64,000 nucleotides of DNA from Bacilliculturomica massiliensis (lineage in GTDB: Bacteria; Bacillota; Clostridia; Peptostreptococcales; Anaerovoracaceae), in the NCBI RefSeq assembly GCF_900605495.1, contig NZ_LR027603.1:433867-497866 (forward strand), written 5' to 3'. Shown in pieces: positions 16,625 through 24,700 of the stretch; position 1 is the first letter of the stretch, and the number at the start of each line of letters is the position of its first letter. The translations under genes and the position numbers were made by a program. Under the pieces are notes generated by a model, which saw nothing but the letters and a program-made list of their open reading frames with translations, ran no database searches and had not been told where the DNA came from.

Positions 16625-16702
16625 ATGCACCAAAACCCTAGCGGGCTGTGTGTCCATAATTGGGGTATCTAAAATCTGGTCGTGTCCACACTTATGGGTA
16701 CA

Positions 16703-16795
16703 GTATATTTGCAGCGATTATTGAGAGACAATCGCTGATTTTTACGTGTTTATCGGTGATTTTCTAATTTTTTTTCTGTTTTCACCTATTCTGCG
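16703..16795. repeat. AT-rich block with CACCTATT words (right half)
   Basis: Contains TATCGGTGATTTT and TTTTCACCTATTCTGC, inverse forms of AAATAGGTGAAA. It is followed within a few bases by the 32-bp tandem repeat. Joined to 14820-14919 without the IS, it would give a block of about 190 bp, the size of the block at 20961-21140. Confidence 0.5.
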
Positions 16796-16800
16796 GGCAG

Positions 16801-16992
16801 ACAAGCTCGCCGTCCAATGATCCCGCAGCCAGACACGCTCGCCGACCGACGATCCCGCAGCCAGTCAAGCTCACCGTCCAACGGTCCCGCAGCCAGTCAA
16901 GCTCGCCGTCCAATGATCCCGCAGCCAGACACGTTCGCCGACCGACGATCCCACGGGCGGCCGAAGCTGTTGCCCAACAATCCTGCGGGCGG
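16801..16992. repeat. 32-bp GC-rich tandem repeat, six units
   Basis: Units begin at 16801, 16833, 16865, 16897, 16929 and 16961. Units 1 and 4 differ at one or two positions; units 5 and 6 diverge at the end. There are no unique spacers, so it is not a CRISPR array, and 32 is not a multiple of three, so it is unlikely to encode protein. Confidence 0.85.
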
Positions 16993-17153
16993 CCGAAGCT
17001 GACCGCTGATCCTGTGAACCGGCGATGCTGCAACGCCAAAAGGGTGGGAAGGCAGCCTGATGCCGCGGCGGCGGTAAGATCTCACAAGTCTCGCGGTGCT
17101 GTGTCCTTTCTGTTTGGGAAGAACCGTTGAGACAGCCCCCAGACTATAGACGA

Positions 17154-17208
17154 AGAAACGGAAATGCCTGCTGCAGATCATTATTCTGCAGCAGGCATTT
17201 CCGTTTCT
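17154..17208 (-). terminator. Long hairpin after the TetR gene
   Basis: A perfect stem of 21 bp or more, arms about 17156-17176 and 17186-17206, with a 9-nt loop. It lies 25 nt past the TetR stop. The T-run is short on either strand, so it may act mainly as a transcript-stabilising or bidirectional terminator. Confidence 0.7.
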
Positions 17209-17232
17209 TGTTCTTGCCGTATACGCAGGGAA

Positions 17233-17859
17233 TTATATATTCAGGAGCCCCTGTGTCAGCGCATAAATATTTTTTTGTGTAAAATCTGAGAAATTCAGAT
17301 CGTCGGAAGAGACGATCCAGCAATAGTCGATCCCCGCGATCTGTGTTCGGATCAAGCCGAGATAAAAGTCTGCGTCATATTGATCGTTCAGTTCACCGGC
17401 TGCCAGGCCGGCTTTCACGATCTCCTTGATGAGTTTGAACATAGTTCGGCTGGGACTTAAAAGTTTAGGGTCCTTTTCCAGAACACTGTTGTGATAAAGC
17501 GCTCTGGCCAGCTCCTTGACCATGTGGTTGTGAGACTCATAGGCGGTAGTCAGAAATGTGACGATCTGTTCGCCGAAAGGAGCAGAATGGTCGATCTTTT
17601 CGTAGGCCACCTCATAAACCTTATCTAATTCGTCAAAAGTGTGGTACAACAGTTCTTTTTTAGATTCAAAATAGATATAAAAAGTCCCCTTTGCCACATT
17701 GGCTGCGCGGGTGATCTCTTCGATCTTTACGTTTTCATAACCGTTTTTCAGAAAGAGACTGATCGCTGTGTCGTAAATGGTCTTCTTTGTGATAAGAGCG
17801 TTTTGCTGCCGCGTGGTCAGCCTTTTGGTCCTACTGCCGTCCTTGCTTTCCTTTTTCAT
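17233..17859 (-). CDS. TetR/AcrR-family transcriptional regulator
   Basis: 208 residues from the ATG at 17859, which has AAGGAATACCG upstream; a longer reading to 17904 lacks a ribosome site. An N-terminal TetR helix-turn-helix is clear: KKTIYDTAISLFLKNGYENV, then IEEITRAANVAKGTFYIYFESKKELL (about 25-70). The C-terminal ligand and dimer domain is of the generic TetR_C type. It was probably the neighbour of the catabolic island before the IS and repeats intervened, so it is a candidate repressor for the palindromes at 2027-2073. Its own promoter overlaps a different inverted repeat. Confidence 0.92.
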   Translation of the reverse strand: MKKESKDGSRTKRLTTRQQNALITKKTIYDTAISLFLKNGYENVKIEEITRAANVAKGTFYIYFESKKELLYHTFDELDKVYEVAYEKIDHSAPFGEQIVTFLTTAYESHNHMVKELARALYHNSVLEKDPKLLSPSRTMFKLIKEIVKAGLAAGELNDQYDADFYLGLIRTQIAGIDYCWIVSSDDLNFSDFTQKNIYALTQGLLNI

Positions 17860-17891
17860 TCGGTATTCCTTATCATTAATTATCTTTGAAT

Positions 17892-18015
17892 CTTGAAAAA
17901 TCAATATTTATGTGGCGCTGATCCGGCGGAGGGGATGGAGACCTGACCGTCAAAAACTGCGGCGTCTGCTGTAAAAGACCAGCTTTATGTAAAGCTAAAA
18001 TGTTGATTTTTCAAG
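17892..18015. repeat. Inverted pair CTTGAAAAATCAAYATTT near the TetR promoter
   Basis: One copy at 17892-17909 (plus) and one at 17998-18015 (minus), about 106 bp apart; each core TTGAAAAATCAA is itself an inverted repeat TTGA/TCAA. Position suggests autoregulation or loop formation. The wider gene-free stretch 17860-18348 also holds the promoter at 18204-18232. Confidence 0.5.
17986..18014 (-). promoter_or_regulatory. TetR gene promoter
   Basis: Minus strand TTGAAA (18014-18009), 17-nt spacer, TACATA (17991-17986). The -35 lies in one copy of a repeat, CTTGAAAAATCAA, whose inverted partner sits at 17892-17904. Confidence 0.6.
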
Positions 18016-18203
18016 GTTCTAAGCGTCTGTTAAGCCGAGACTCCAATTAAATTCTATATTAGCACGTTCCTTTTACCATGTCAATCCATTGCACCGCTGA
18101 CAGTTAGTGATACCTGACCGGGCGCGTGCCAGCATTTCGCCGCCTGGGGGGGCGATCGGGACAAGGCTGGAAAGACAGCGGGGCTGCTGCTGAAAAACAG
18201 GAA

Positions 18204-18232
18204 TTGAAAAAAACGGTAAATTATAATATAAT
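18204..18232 (+). promoter_or_regulatory. Promoter of the sensor kinase operon
   Basis: TTGAAA at 18204-18209, 17-nt spacer, TATAAT at 18227-18232. The kinase ATG is at 18349. Confidence 0.75.
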
Positions 18233-18348
18233 GAGGAAAAGCCGGCGTTGGCAGCTTATACGCAACAGATGCGGCAGGCTGACCGGCATTTGCGTGGCCG
18301 GGCGGTCTGAGTATTTTTTGTATGGTTCGCGGTGGATCGGAGAGCAAA

Positions 18349-19650
18349 ATGACAAAATGGAAAAAGGCCCTCGTGATGGCCATGTGCGTTTCCTTTGGAT
18401 CGCAGATCTACGTCAATTTATTTACCGATGGATTTATCATTACGCTGGCGGTGGTTCTGCTCGGCATTTTTATGTACCAGTACAACACGCTGGAGCCGAT
18501 CCCTTCCGGCATCCTGGTGGGGATCGCGTCGCCGCTGTTTCGCGGAATCATCCTGTTCTTTCAGACCGATATCGCAGATCTGGGACTGCGATTCGGCAGC
18601 GTGTTTTACCGCGTCTACCCTGACGTGGCATTTTATTGTTCTTATGGCGTCTTTTTCTATCTCTACTACTGGAACAATACCCGTAAAAAGACTTATGCCA
18701 ATTATTTTCTCTGCATGGTATTCTGCGATTTCATGTCAAATATGATGGAGATGATGGTGCGCTACGGCGGACATCCGGCGCCTTTGGAAGAGATGAAGGG
18801 CCTGTTTCTGGTAGCGCTGGGCCGCTCGGTCGTCATCACATTTGTCGTTGTCAGCATTGAATCCTATAAAAATCTGCTCAGCAGAAACGAACATGAAGAA
18901 CGTTATAAAAAATTGATGATCATGGCCTCGGTATTTAAGAGCGAAGTTTATTTCATGAGCAAGAATATGGTCGAGATCGAGGATGTGATGAAGAAGGCCT
19001 TCATGCTCTACCGAACAATGGAGAATGAGGGATATCCTGAGGAACTGAAAGATCTTTCGCTGGACATTTCCAAGGATGTCCATGAGATAAAGAAAGACTA
19101 TATCAGGGTCATCAAGGGGCTGCAGGACAATTTCCTTGCCGATCTGGACGAGGGCGGCATGAAGATCAAAGATGTGGTACAGATACTGGAATTGGATATC
19201 AACGAATTGATCCGCGAGCGAAAGCAGGATATCCAGTTTATCGCGAGAGTGCGGTACGATTTCGATGTGGATGATCATTTCAGCCTTATGTCCGTCCTGC
19301 GGAATCTCGTGATCAACGGCATTGATTCCGTCGGAGACAGAAAGTGTGGCATCGTGAGGCTGGATGTGTTTCCCGGAGTGGGAGAAAACAAAGATTTCTA
19401 TCTTTTCGATGTCACAGACAATGGTCCAGGTATACCGGCCGGAGATATGGACGTGATTTTCGATCCGGGGTACTCCACAAAGTTTGACGGGGAGACAGGC
19501 GACATCAATCGGGGCGTCGGTCTGACGCTGGTGAGGGATCTGGTGCGTGATAAGTTCCGCGGGCAGATTTGCGCCGAGTCCAAAGAAGGCGTGTACACGC
19601 GCTTTCAGATCAAGCTTCCAAAGCAGGCGGTAGAAGGAGGTCTGAAATGA
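18349..19650 (+). CDS. Membrane sensor histidine kinase (YcbA/GlnK-like)
   Basis: 433 residues. About six hydrophobic segments fill residues 8-180, followed by a helical linker with H245 in DISKDVHEIKKDY, the likely phospho-acceptor. A GHKL ATPase domain follows: N box LRNLVINGIDSVGD, G1 DVTDNGPGIPAGD and G2 NRGVGLTLVRDLV. The ATG at 18349 follows GGAGAGCAAA. Its stop overlaps the start of the response-regulator gene. The arrangement recalls the B. subtilis YcbA-YcbB (GlnK-GlnL) pair that responds to glutamine; the amino-acid transporter downstream fits that role. The ligand is unknown. Confidence 0.85.
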   Translation: MTKWKKALVMAMCVSFGSQIYVNLFTDGFIITLAVVLLGIFMYQYNTLEPIPSGILVGIASPLFRGIILFFQTDIADLGLRFGSVFYRVYPDVAFYCSYGVFFYLYYWNNTRKKTYANYFLCMVFCDFMSNMMEMMVRYGGHPAPLEEMKGLFLVALGRSVVITFVVVSIESYKNLLSRNEHEERYKKLMIMASVFKSEVYFMSKNMVEIEDVMKKAFMLYRTMENEGYPEELKDLSLDISKDVHEIKKDYIRVIKGLQDNFLADLDEGGMKIKDVVQILELDINELIRERKQDIQFIARVRYDFDVDDHFSLMSVLRNLVINGIDSVGDRKCGIVRLDVFPGVGENKDFYLFDVTDNGPGIPAGDMDVIFDPGYSTKFDGETGDINRGVGLTLVRDLVRDKFRGQICAESKEGVYTRFQIKLPKQAVEGGLK

Positions 19651-20507
19651 AGTTTTACATTGTAGACGATGTCCGGAGTGTAGTGAAGGTGCTGGACCGT
19701 ATTATCGAGCAGAAAAAGCTGGGTGAAGTCGTGGGCTTTTCCACTGATGCGGCAAAGGCGGAGATGGAGATCATCGCCAGGGAACCGGATATCGTGCTGG
19801 CGGATCTGCTGATGCCGGTGAAGGACGGGATCAGCATTGTAAACGATGTAAAAAAAGTACGGCCGAATATCAATTTCATCATGATCTCACAAGTGTCCGA
19901 CAAGGAGATGGTGTCGGAGGCCTATCGGGCTGGCGTGGAGTTTTTTATTCACAAGCCCATCAATATCATCGAGGTGGAAAACGTCGTTCGCCGGGTCATT
20001 GAAAAGGTGGAGATGGAAAAAACGCTGAACGGCATCCGGGGGATGATAAAGCTCACCGGGGACAGGGAGAAAGAGTCTGCCCCGGCAGCCGGACCCAAAA
20101 AGGACGGAATGAAGGATATCCGATATCTGCTGGGCGTCATGGGAATGCTGGGAGAGCGGGGCACTAAAGATATTCTGGCTGTCTGTGAAAAATGCCTGGA
20201 ACAGGGAGACAGCTGTGAACAGAGCGAGACTCTGACCCAGTACTGCCGGGAGATCGGCGAGGACGAAAAGGTAGTGAAGCAGCGCATGCGCCGGGCCATG
20301 AAAAAAGGGCTGATCAATATGGCCAACATGGGTATCGAGGATTCCTACAATGAAGTATTTCAGGATTATTCACAGCTGGTCTTTGAGTTTGAGAGCCTGA
20401 AAGCGGAAATGGATTATCTCCGGGACAGCCGGAACGTGGGAGGAAAGGCAAGCATCGGGAAATTCCTCGAAGGCTTGCTGATTTTCAGTGAGATGAAAGA
20501 ACAGTGA
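19647..20507 (+). CDS. Response regulator with YcbB-type output domain
   Basis: 286 residues from the ATG at 19647, with GGAGG upstream, overlapping the kinase stop by 4 nt. An N-terminal receiver has acidic pair D7 D8, phospho-acceptor D53 in VLADLLMPVKDG and a late lysine in FIHKPIN. After a charged linker (about 140-155) comes a helical C-terminal domain starting DIRYLLGVMGMLGERGTKDI that resembles the YcbB/GlnL DNA-binding domain. The nearest downstream gene on the strand is livK, 1.06 kb away, a plausible target. Confidence 0.85.
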   Translation: MKFYIVDDVRSVVKVLDRIIEQKKLGEVVGFSTDAAKAEMEIIAREPDIVLADLLMPVKDGISIVNDVKKVRPNINFIMISQVSDKEMVSEAYRAGVEFFIHKPINIIEVENVVRRVIEKVEMEKTLNGIRGMIKLTGDREKESAPAAGPKKDGMKDIRYLLGVMGMLGERGTKDILAVCEKCLEQGDSCEQSETLTQYCREIGEDEKVVKQRMRRAMKKGLINMANMGIEDSYNEVFQDYSQLVFEFESLKAEMDYLRDSRNVGGKASIGKFLEGLLIFSEMKEQ

Positions 20508-20569
20508 GAGCCGGCGGAGCCGGGATAAAACAGACATTAGAAGCAGTGGCAGCGATCTGCGAAAAACAA

Positions 20570-20960
20570 TGTGCAAAGGCGTCGTTATGCGAGCCCTGGG
20601 CCGATCGGTCCGGGGCTTTTGCGTGGAGCGAAGGGGGCGGTCTGCGTCGGGTTTATGTCGGGCGGTTTGCGTGTGGGGGCGTGGAGGTTTTGGCGGGCGG
20701 TTTGTGTGGGATGGTTTGCGCTGGGCGGTTGTGCGGCCGGCTGTGCGTTGTGCGGTCTGCGTGGCCGGCTGTGCTGGCCAGCTGTGGGGGGATGGTTCAT
20801 GTGCGTGAGTCGTATAGGCTGGATGTACAGAGGTTTTGCTGGATAACCTGTGGCGGGCGGTTTATGTGGGAGAGCCTGGATGGTTTGCTCTGGGTGATGC
20901 TGTGGTGTTGGATGATGTCTTGGCTCTGGGTGATGGTGAGGAGCTGGGCGGCGGTACTCA
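20570..20960 (+). repeat. Strand-biased G/T-rich tract with degenerate repeats
   Basis: About 390 bases where the plus strand is almost all G and T with few A or C. Variants of GGGCGGTTTGTGTGGGATGG recur, for example near 20690-20720 and 20855-20880. Several overlapping readings exist but all consist of W, G, V, C and R repeats, without a ribosome site or family resemblance. It occupies the gene-free stretch 20508-21567. Confidence 0.6.
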
Positions 20961-21140
20961 TCGATAGGTGAAAAGCGGGAAAAAAATAGGTTTTCGTCTA
21001 AATCGGGTTCTGAAATAGGTGAAACTTGCTGTTTTAATCAGAAATCACCCAATTGAAGCAAGAAATAGGACGTTTACAAGGGGAAAAGGCGCTGATTTAG
21101 GTGATATTGCAGATTTTTTGCACATTTCACCGATCTTTCA
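20961..21140. repeat. AT-rich block with repeated AAATAGGTGAAA words
   Basis: At least six forms of the word: ATAGGTGAAAA (20964), AATAGGTTTT (20985), AAATAGGTGAAA (21013), AAATAGGACG (21063), TTAGGTGAT (21097) and inverse TTTCACCGATC (21125). Spacing is irregular (22-50 nt). It closely resembles the IS-split block at 14820-14919 and 16703-16795. Confidence 0.6.
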
Positions 21141-21192
21141 AAGAAGAGCGAAGGCATGGAAGAGAATGAAACGGGATGGTCTACCGGCGCCG

Positions 21193-21346
21193 GCCGGAGT
21201 GTCCGGCACAAGACAGGCAGTCAGCCGGAATGTCCGGCACAAGACAGGCAGTCAGCTGGAATGTCCGGCGCCAGCCGGAAGTCGGCCGGAGTGTCCCGCG
21301 CCAGACAGGCAGCCTGCCGGCAGTCTGCACACGGCGGAGGATCGTC
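21193..21346. repeat. 31-bp GC-rich tandem repeat
   Basis: Units begin at 21193, 21224, 21255, 21285 and 21316, with core GCCGGAATGTCCGGC and tail GACAGGCAGTCA. Units 1 and 2 are nearly identical, later ones degenerate. No unique spacers, so not CRISPR. Confidence 0.8.
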
Positions 21347-21400
21347 TGCGATGGATGAGCAATTATCAGATCTCTGACCGCCGGGCATATATCCGGCGCA

Positions 21401-21422
21401 TATAATGTAACAAAAATGTTAC
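21401..21422 (+). promoter_or_regulatory. Possible -10 and operator upstream of livK
   Basis: TATAAT at 21401-21406 is followed at once by the perfect inverted repeat GTAACAAAAATGTTAC (21407-21422). No good -35 at normal spacing is visible, so it may need an activator. It lies 146 nt upstream of livK. Confidence 0.5.
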
Positions 21423-21567
21423 GGCGGTTTACCAATTCTGACGATTCGAAAAATTATGTGAATTATTCTGTTTCTTTTTGAAGCAAAGTGAAGCGGCCTC
21501 CTATAATCAGAATATCAGAAGCGCCCGGGTAAGGGCGGCCATCACTCGAATTTAAGGAGGAGAGGAA

Positions 21568-22788
21568 ATGAAGAAAAAGCTGACATTTTTGCTCGCAATT
21601 ATTATGATTTTCAGTCTTGCATTTACCGGCTGCAGCGGAAGCGGCGGCGATAGCGGCGGAGGGAATGGAGGGGATTCCGGAGGAGATTCCGGCGATACCG
21701 TAAAGATCGGCTGGATCGGATCTCTGACCGGCGATCAGGCGCCCTGGGGCAAATGCGAGAGCCAGACTGTTGAAATGCTCATCGAACAGACCAACGCCAA
21801 CGGAGGCGTTCTGGGCGGCCGCATGCTGGAGCTTGTAAAATACGACACGAAGAATGATCCCAACGAGGCGGTAAACGCAGTGAAGAGACTGGTATCCCAG
21901 GATAAGGTCTGCGCGATCCTCGGCCCCAACGCGTCGGCGCAGGCGCTGGCCATCACCAACGTTCTGAACTCCGCTCATGTTTCCGATATCGCCACTGTTG
22001 CCACAAATCCGAAGATCACAGTCAACGATAAAGGCGAAGTCAATCCGTACAATTTCCGGGTCTGCTTTACGGATCCGTATCAGGGCGCGGTAGCCGGCGG
22101 CTATGCTGCGGATGTTCTGAAGTACAAGAAGGCCGCTATTCTGTACGACGTAGCCAGCGACTATTCCCAGGGATTTATGCAGTATTTCATCGAGACCTTT
22201 GAAGCCAAGGGCGGCACTATCGTAGCGCAGGAAGCGTTTAAAGCAGGCGACACCGATTTCAGGCCGCAGCTGACCAAGATCAAGGAGGCTGATCCGGAAG
22301 TGATCCTGATGCCTTACTACTATAAGGAAGTAGCCCTCAGCGCCAATCAGGCCAGAGAGCTGGGCATCACGGCTACCTTAATGGGCGGCGACGGCTGGCC
22401 CTCCGACAATCTGTTCGAGATGGCGGGCAAGGCCATCGAGGGTAGCTATGTTGTAAACCATTTTGACTATAATGATCCGGATGTCATTCCTCTGACTGAG
22501 ATGTACATTGAGAAATACGGAACCACGCCGGAGATCAACTGCTACATGGTCCACGATGCTTACGGAGTACTTCTTGCAGCCATCGAGAAGGCGGGAAGCG
22601 CTGACAGCCAGGCCATCACGGACGCGCTGACTCAGGTTGAGTACAAGGGCGTGACCGGCACCATTACGCTGGGCGAAGATACCCACGACCCGGTAGGCAA
22701 GGAAGCTGCTATTCAGCAGATCCAGTTCAACACAGAAAAGGGCGAGTATGAATACGTATTCATGCAGAAATACGGTACTCAGGAATAG
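21568..22788 (+). CDS. livK: Branched-chain amino acid ABC transporter substrate-binding lipoprotein
   Basis: 406-residue type-I periplasmic-binding-fold lipoprotein. The signal ends with a lipobox LAFTGC, then a Gly/Ser linker. The mature protein begins VKIGWIGSLTGDQAPWGK and contains NGGVLGGRMLELVKYDTKNDPNEAV and AILGPNASAQALAITNVLNS, all classic for the LivJ/LivK family, which captures leucine-type or related amides and amino acids. AAGGAGGAGAGG precedes the start. It heads a complete five-gene transporter operon. Confidence 0.93.
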   Translation: MKKKLTFLLAIIMIFSLAFTGCSGSGGDSGGGNGGDSGGDSGDTVKIGWIGSLTGDQAPWGKCESQTVEMLIEQTNANGGVLGGRMLELVKYDTKNDPNEAVNAVKRLVSQDKVCAILGPNASAQALAITNVLNSAHVSDIATVATNPKITVNDKGEVNPYNFRVCFTDPYQGAVAGGYAADVLKYKKAAILYDVASDYSQGFMQYFIETFEAKGGTIVAQEAFKAGDTDFRPQLTKIKEADPEVILMPYYYKEVALSANQARELGITATLMGGDGWPSDNLFEMAGKAIEGSYVVNHFDYNDPDVIPLTEMYIEKYGTTPEINCYMVHDAYGVLLAAIEKAGSADSQAITDALTQVEYKGVTGTITLGEDTHDPVGKEAAIQQIQFNTEKGEYEYVFMQKYGTQE

Positions 22789-22815
22789 TTCCCTAAAACA
22801 GTGAAGCACAATTGA

Positions 22816-22842
22816 AACAGGGCAGCGGATCACTGCCCTGTT
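22816..22842 (+). terminator. Intercistronic hairpin between livK and livH
   Basis: AACAGGGCAG (22816-22825) pairs with CTGCCCTGTT (22833-22842), followed by only a few T residues. Such a partial terminator or 3' stabiliser often gives more binding protein than permease. Confidence 0.6.
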
Positions 22843-22867
22843 TTGAATCAAAAAGGAGGGACTGCAG

Positions 22868-23746
22868 TTGAGCGTATTTTTACAACAATTGATCAACGGG
22901 CTGTCCATAGGAAGTATTTACGCTCTGATGGCCGTAGGATACTCGCTGGTTTACAGTATCCTGAACTTTTCCAATTTTGCCCACGGCGGCGTCATCATGC
23001 TGGGTGCTTACTTCGGACTTTATGCCCTCAATCTACTGTCGCTGCCCTTTATGGGCGCGCTGGTGGTAGCGGCCTTCGCGGCGGGCCTGGTAGCCGTGGG
23101 GCTGGAGAAGATAGCCTACAGTCCGCTGAGAAAGCGGAACGCACCGTCCTTATATTTTATCATATCGGCCATGGGCGCTTCGATTTTTCTGGAGAATTTT
23201 GTTGTCGCCACCATCGGTCCCACATTTAAGACGTATCCGGAGATCTTCAGCACGACGCCTATCACCTTCGGCGCGATATCCGTCAGCCGCATCGACATTC
23301 TCATGTTTGTGATCGCGGCCATCAGCCTGGCGATCCTGGTCTTCATCATTGAAAAAACCAAAGTAGGGCTTGCTATCCGGGCCTGCTCCTACAGCGCCCG
23401 GGGAAGTAATCTGATGGGCGTCAACGTGAACCGGATCATATTTGTCATTTTCCTTCTGGGCGGCATGCTGGCCGGCGTGGCGGGAATGCTCTTCGGTATG
23501 AAGTACACCGTGTATCCGCAGATCGGGGTCATCACCAACAAGTCCTTTATCGCCGCGGTATTTGGAGGGCTTGGAAGTCTTCCGGGAGCGGTGGTGGGGT
23601 CCATCCTTCTGGGATTGATCGAGACCATCAGCGCCGGATATATCGCGTCGCAGTACAGGGATCTGATCGCGTTTTCGTTACTGATCATCGTTCTGGTAGT
23701 CAAGCCCAGCGGACTGATGGGCAAGATTACAGAAGACAAGGCGTAA
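22868..23746 (+). CDS. livH: Branched-chain amino acid ABC transporter permease LivH
   Basis: 292-residue inner-membrane permease with about eight hydrophobic segments. Typical LivH openings are visible: QLINGLSIGSIYALMAVGYS and LNFSNFAHGGVIMLGAY; the conserved GGLGSLPGAVVGSILLG is near residue 235. The TTG start at 22868 is chosen because AAAGGAGGG lies at proper spacing and the family N-terminus fits exactly. Confidence 0.93.
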   Translation: MSVFLQQLINGLSIGSIYALMAVGYSLVYSILNFSNFAHGGVIMLGAYFGLYALNLLSLPFMGALVVAAFAAGLVAVGLEKIAYSPLRKRNAPSLYFIISAMGASIFLENFVVATIGPTFKTYPEIFSTTPITFGAISVSRIDILMFVIAAISLAILVFIIEKTKVGLAIRACSYSARGSNLMGVNVNRIIFVIFLLGGMLAGVAGMLFGMKYTVYPQIGVITNKSFIAAVFGGLGSLPGAVVGSILLGLIETISAGYIASQYRDLIAFSLLIIVLVVKPSGLMGKITEDKA

Positions 23747-23761
23747 GGGGGTGCTTTCACA

Positions 23762-24700
23762 GTGTTTAGTTGGTTTTACATAGAAGGTATCCTGATCCTG
23801 GTCGGCATCAATGTGATGATCGTTCTGGGCCTTTCCCTTTTGACCGGTTTTACGGGGCTGTTTTCATTCGGACACGCCGGATTCATGGCCATCGGAGCTT
23901 ATGTGGCCGTCACCTGCACCATGCAGCTTGACGTCCCGTTTTATCTGGCGATCCTCATCGGCGGCATCGCGGCGATGATCGCCTCACTGTTCATCGGGTA
24001 TTTTACACTGAACCTGAAGGGGGATTATTTCTGTATCGCGACGCTGGGTTTCGGCGAAGCGATCCGGCTGATCCTGGACAATATGACGATAGTCGGCGGC
24101 GCCAGAGGCCTGCCCGGCATCCCGCTGGACACGACGCTTGTAAATGTGATCGTCATCGACATCATAGGGATCATGGCCATGGCCTACCTGATCAAATCCA
24201 GACACGGCAGAAACATGATCGCCATCCGCGAAGAAGAGCTGGCTTCCCAGGCCATTGGCATCAACGTCTTCCGTTACAAGATGGAGTCTCTGGCCATCTC
24301 CGCACTGTACGCGGGGATCGGCGGCGCGCTGTGGGCCCACTATGTGGGATTTATTCAGCCGCTGATGTTCCAGCTGACTAAATCCACAGAAATGACGATC
24401 ATGGTCATTTTCGGAGGACTGGGAAGCATTACAGGAAGTGTAGTGGGAGCGTTTATTCTGACCTTCCTGCCCGAGCTGCTGCGTGAACTGGCCAACTGGA
24501 GGCTGGTATTCTACGGCGCTGCGGTCATCGCTATCATGATCGCAAGACCGCAGGGCATGCTGGGAGGCATCGAGATCACCGATATGTTCCGCTGGATCAA
24601 GAGAACGGTGACCGGTGAAAACAGGCGGGCAAAGGCTGCCGCAGAAGCGGATAAAGAAGCGAAAACAGAGCTTCCCGGGGAAGGAGGCGGCGAATCATGA
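23762..24700 (+). CDS. livM: Branched-chain amino acid ABC transporter permease LivM
   Basis: 312-residue second permease with LTGFTGLFSFGHAGFMAIGA near the N-terminus and FGGLGSITGSVVGAF before the last segments, as in LivM. It begins with GTG at 23762 after AAGGGGGTG. A charged cytoplasmic tail (about 285-312) overlaps the livG start by 4 nt. Confidence 0.93.
   Translation: MFSWFYIEGILILVGINVMIVLGLSLLTGFTGLFSFGHAGFMAIGAYVAVTCTMQLDVPFYLAILIGGIAAMIASLFIGYFTLNLKGDYFCIATLGFGEAIRLILDNMTIVGGARGLPGIPLDTTLVNVIVIDIIGIMAMAYLIKSRHGRNMIAIREEELASQAIGINVFRYKMESLAISALYAGIGGALWAHYVGFIQPLMFQLTKSTEMTIMVIFGGLGSITGSVVGAFILTFLPELLRELANWRLVFYGAAVIAIMIARPQGMLGGIEITDMFRWIKRTVTGENRRAKAAAEADKEAKTELPGEGGGES

Larger units (their letters stand above)
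14920..16702 (-). mobile_element. IS3-family insertion sequence
   Basis: Carries orfA and orfB of an IS3-family transposase read on the minus strand. Two candidate pairs of ends exist. The inner pair, CCTGCATGTTAGACAGTTGC at 14989 and its inverse ending at 16624, matches at about 23 of 30 positions; a TGCA at 14991-14994 and 16619-16622 could be a 4-bp target duplication. The outer pair, TGGTACCCC at 14920 and inverse GGGTACA ending at 16702, resembles IS150-type tips. The outer sequences might instead be a short older element into which the IS jumped. The transposase is intact, so the element may be active. Confidence 0.75.

Noticed and set aside
16801..16992. CRISPR array
   Set aside because: Whole 32-bp units repeat back to back with no unique spacers, and no cas genes are near.
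20504..20971. 155-residue Trp/Gly/Val-rich protein in the G/T tract
   Set aside because: All forward frames are open merely because the tract lacks A and so lacks stops; no ribosome site or conserved motif.
21193..21346. CRISPR array
   Set aside because: Contiguous 31-bp units with no unique spacers and no cas genes nearby; it is an ordinary tandem repeat.
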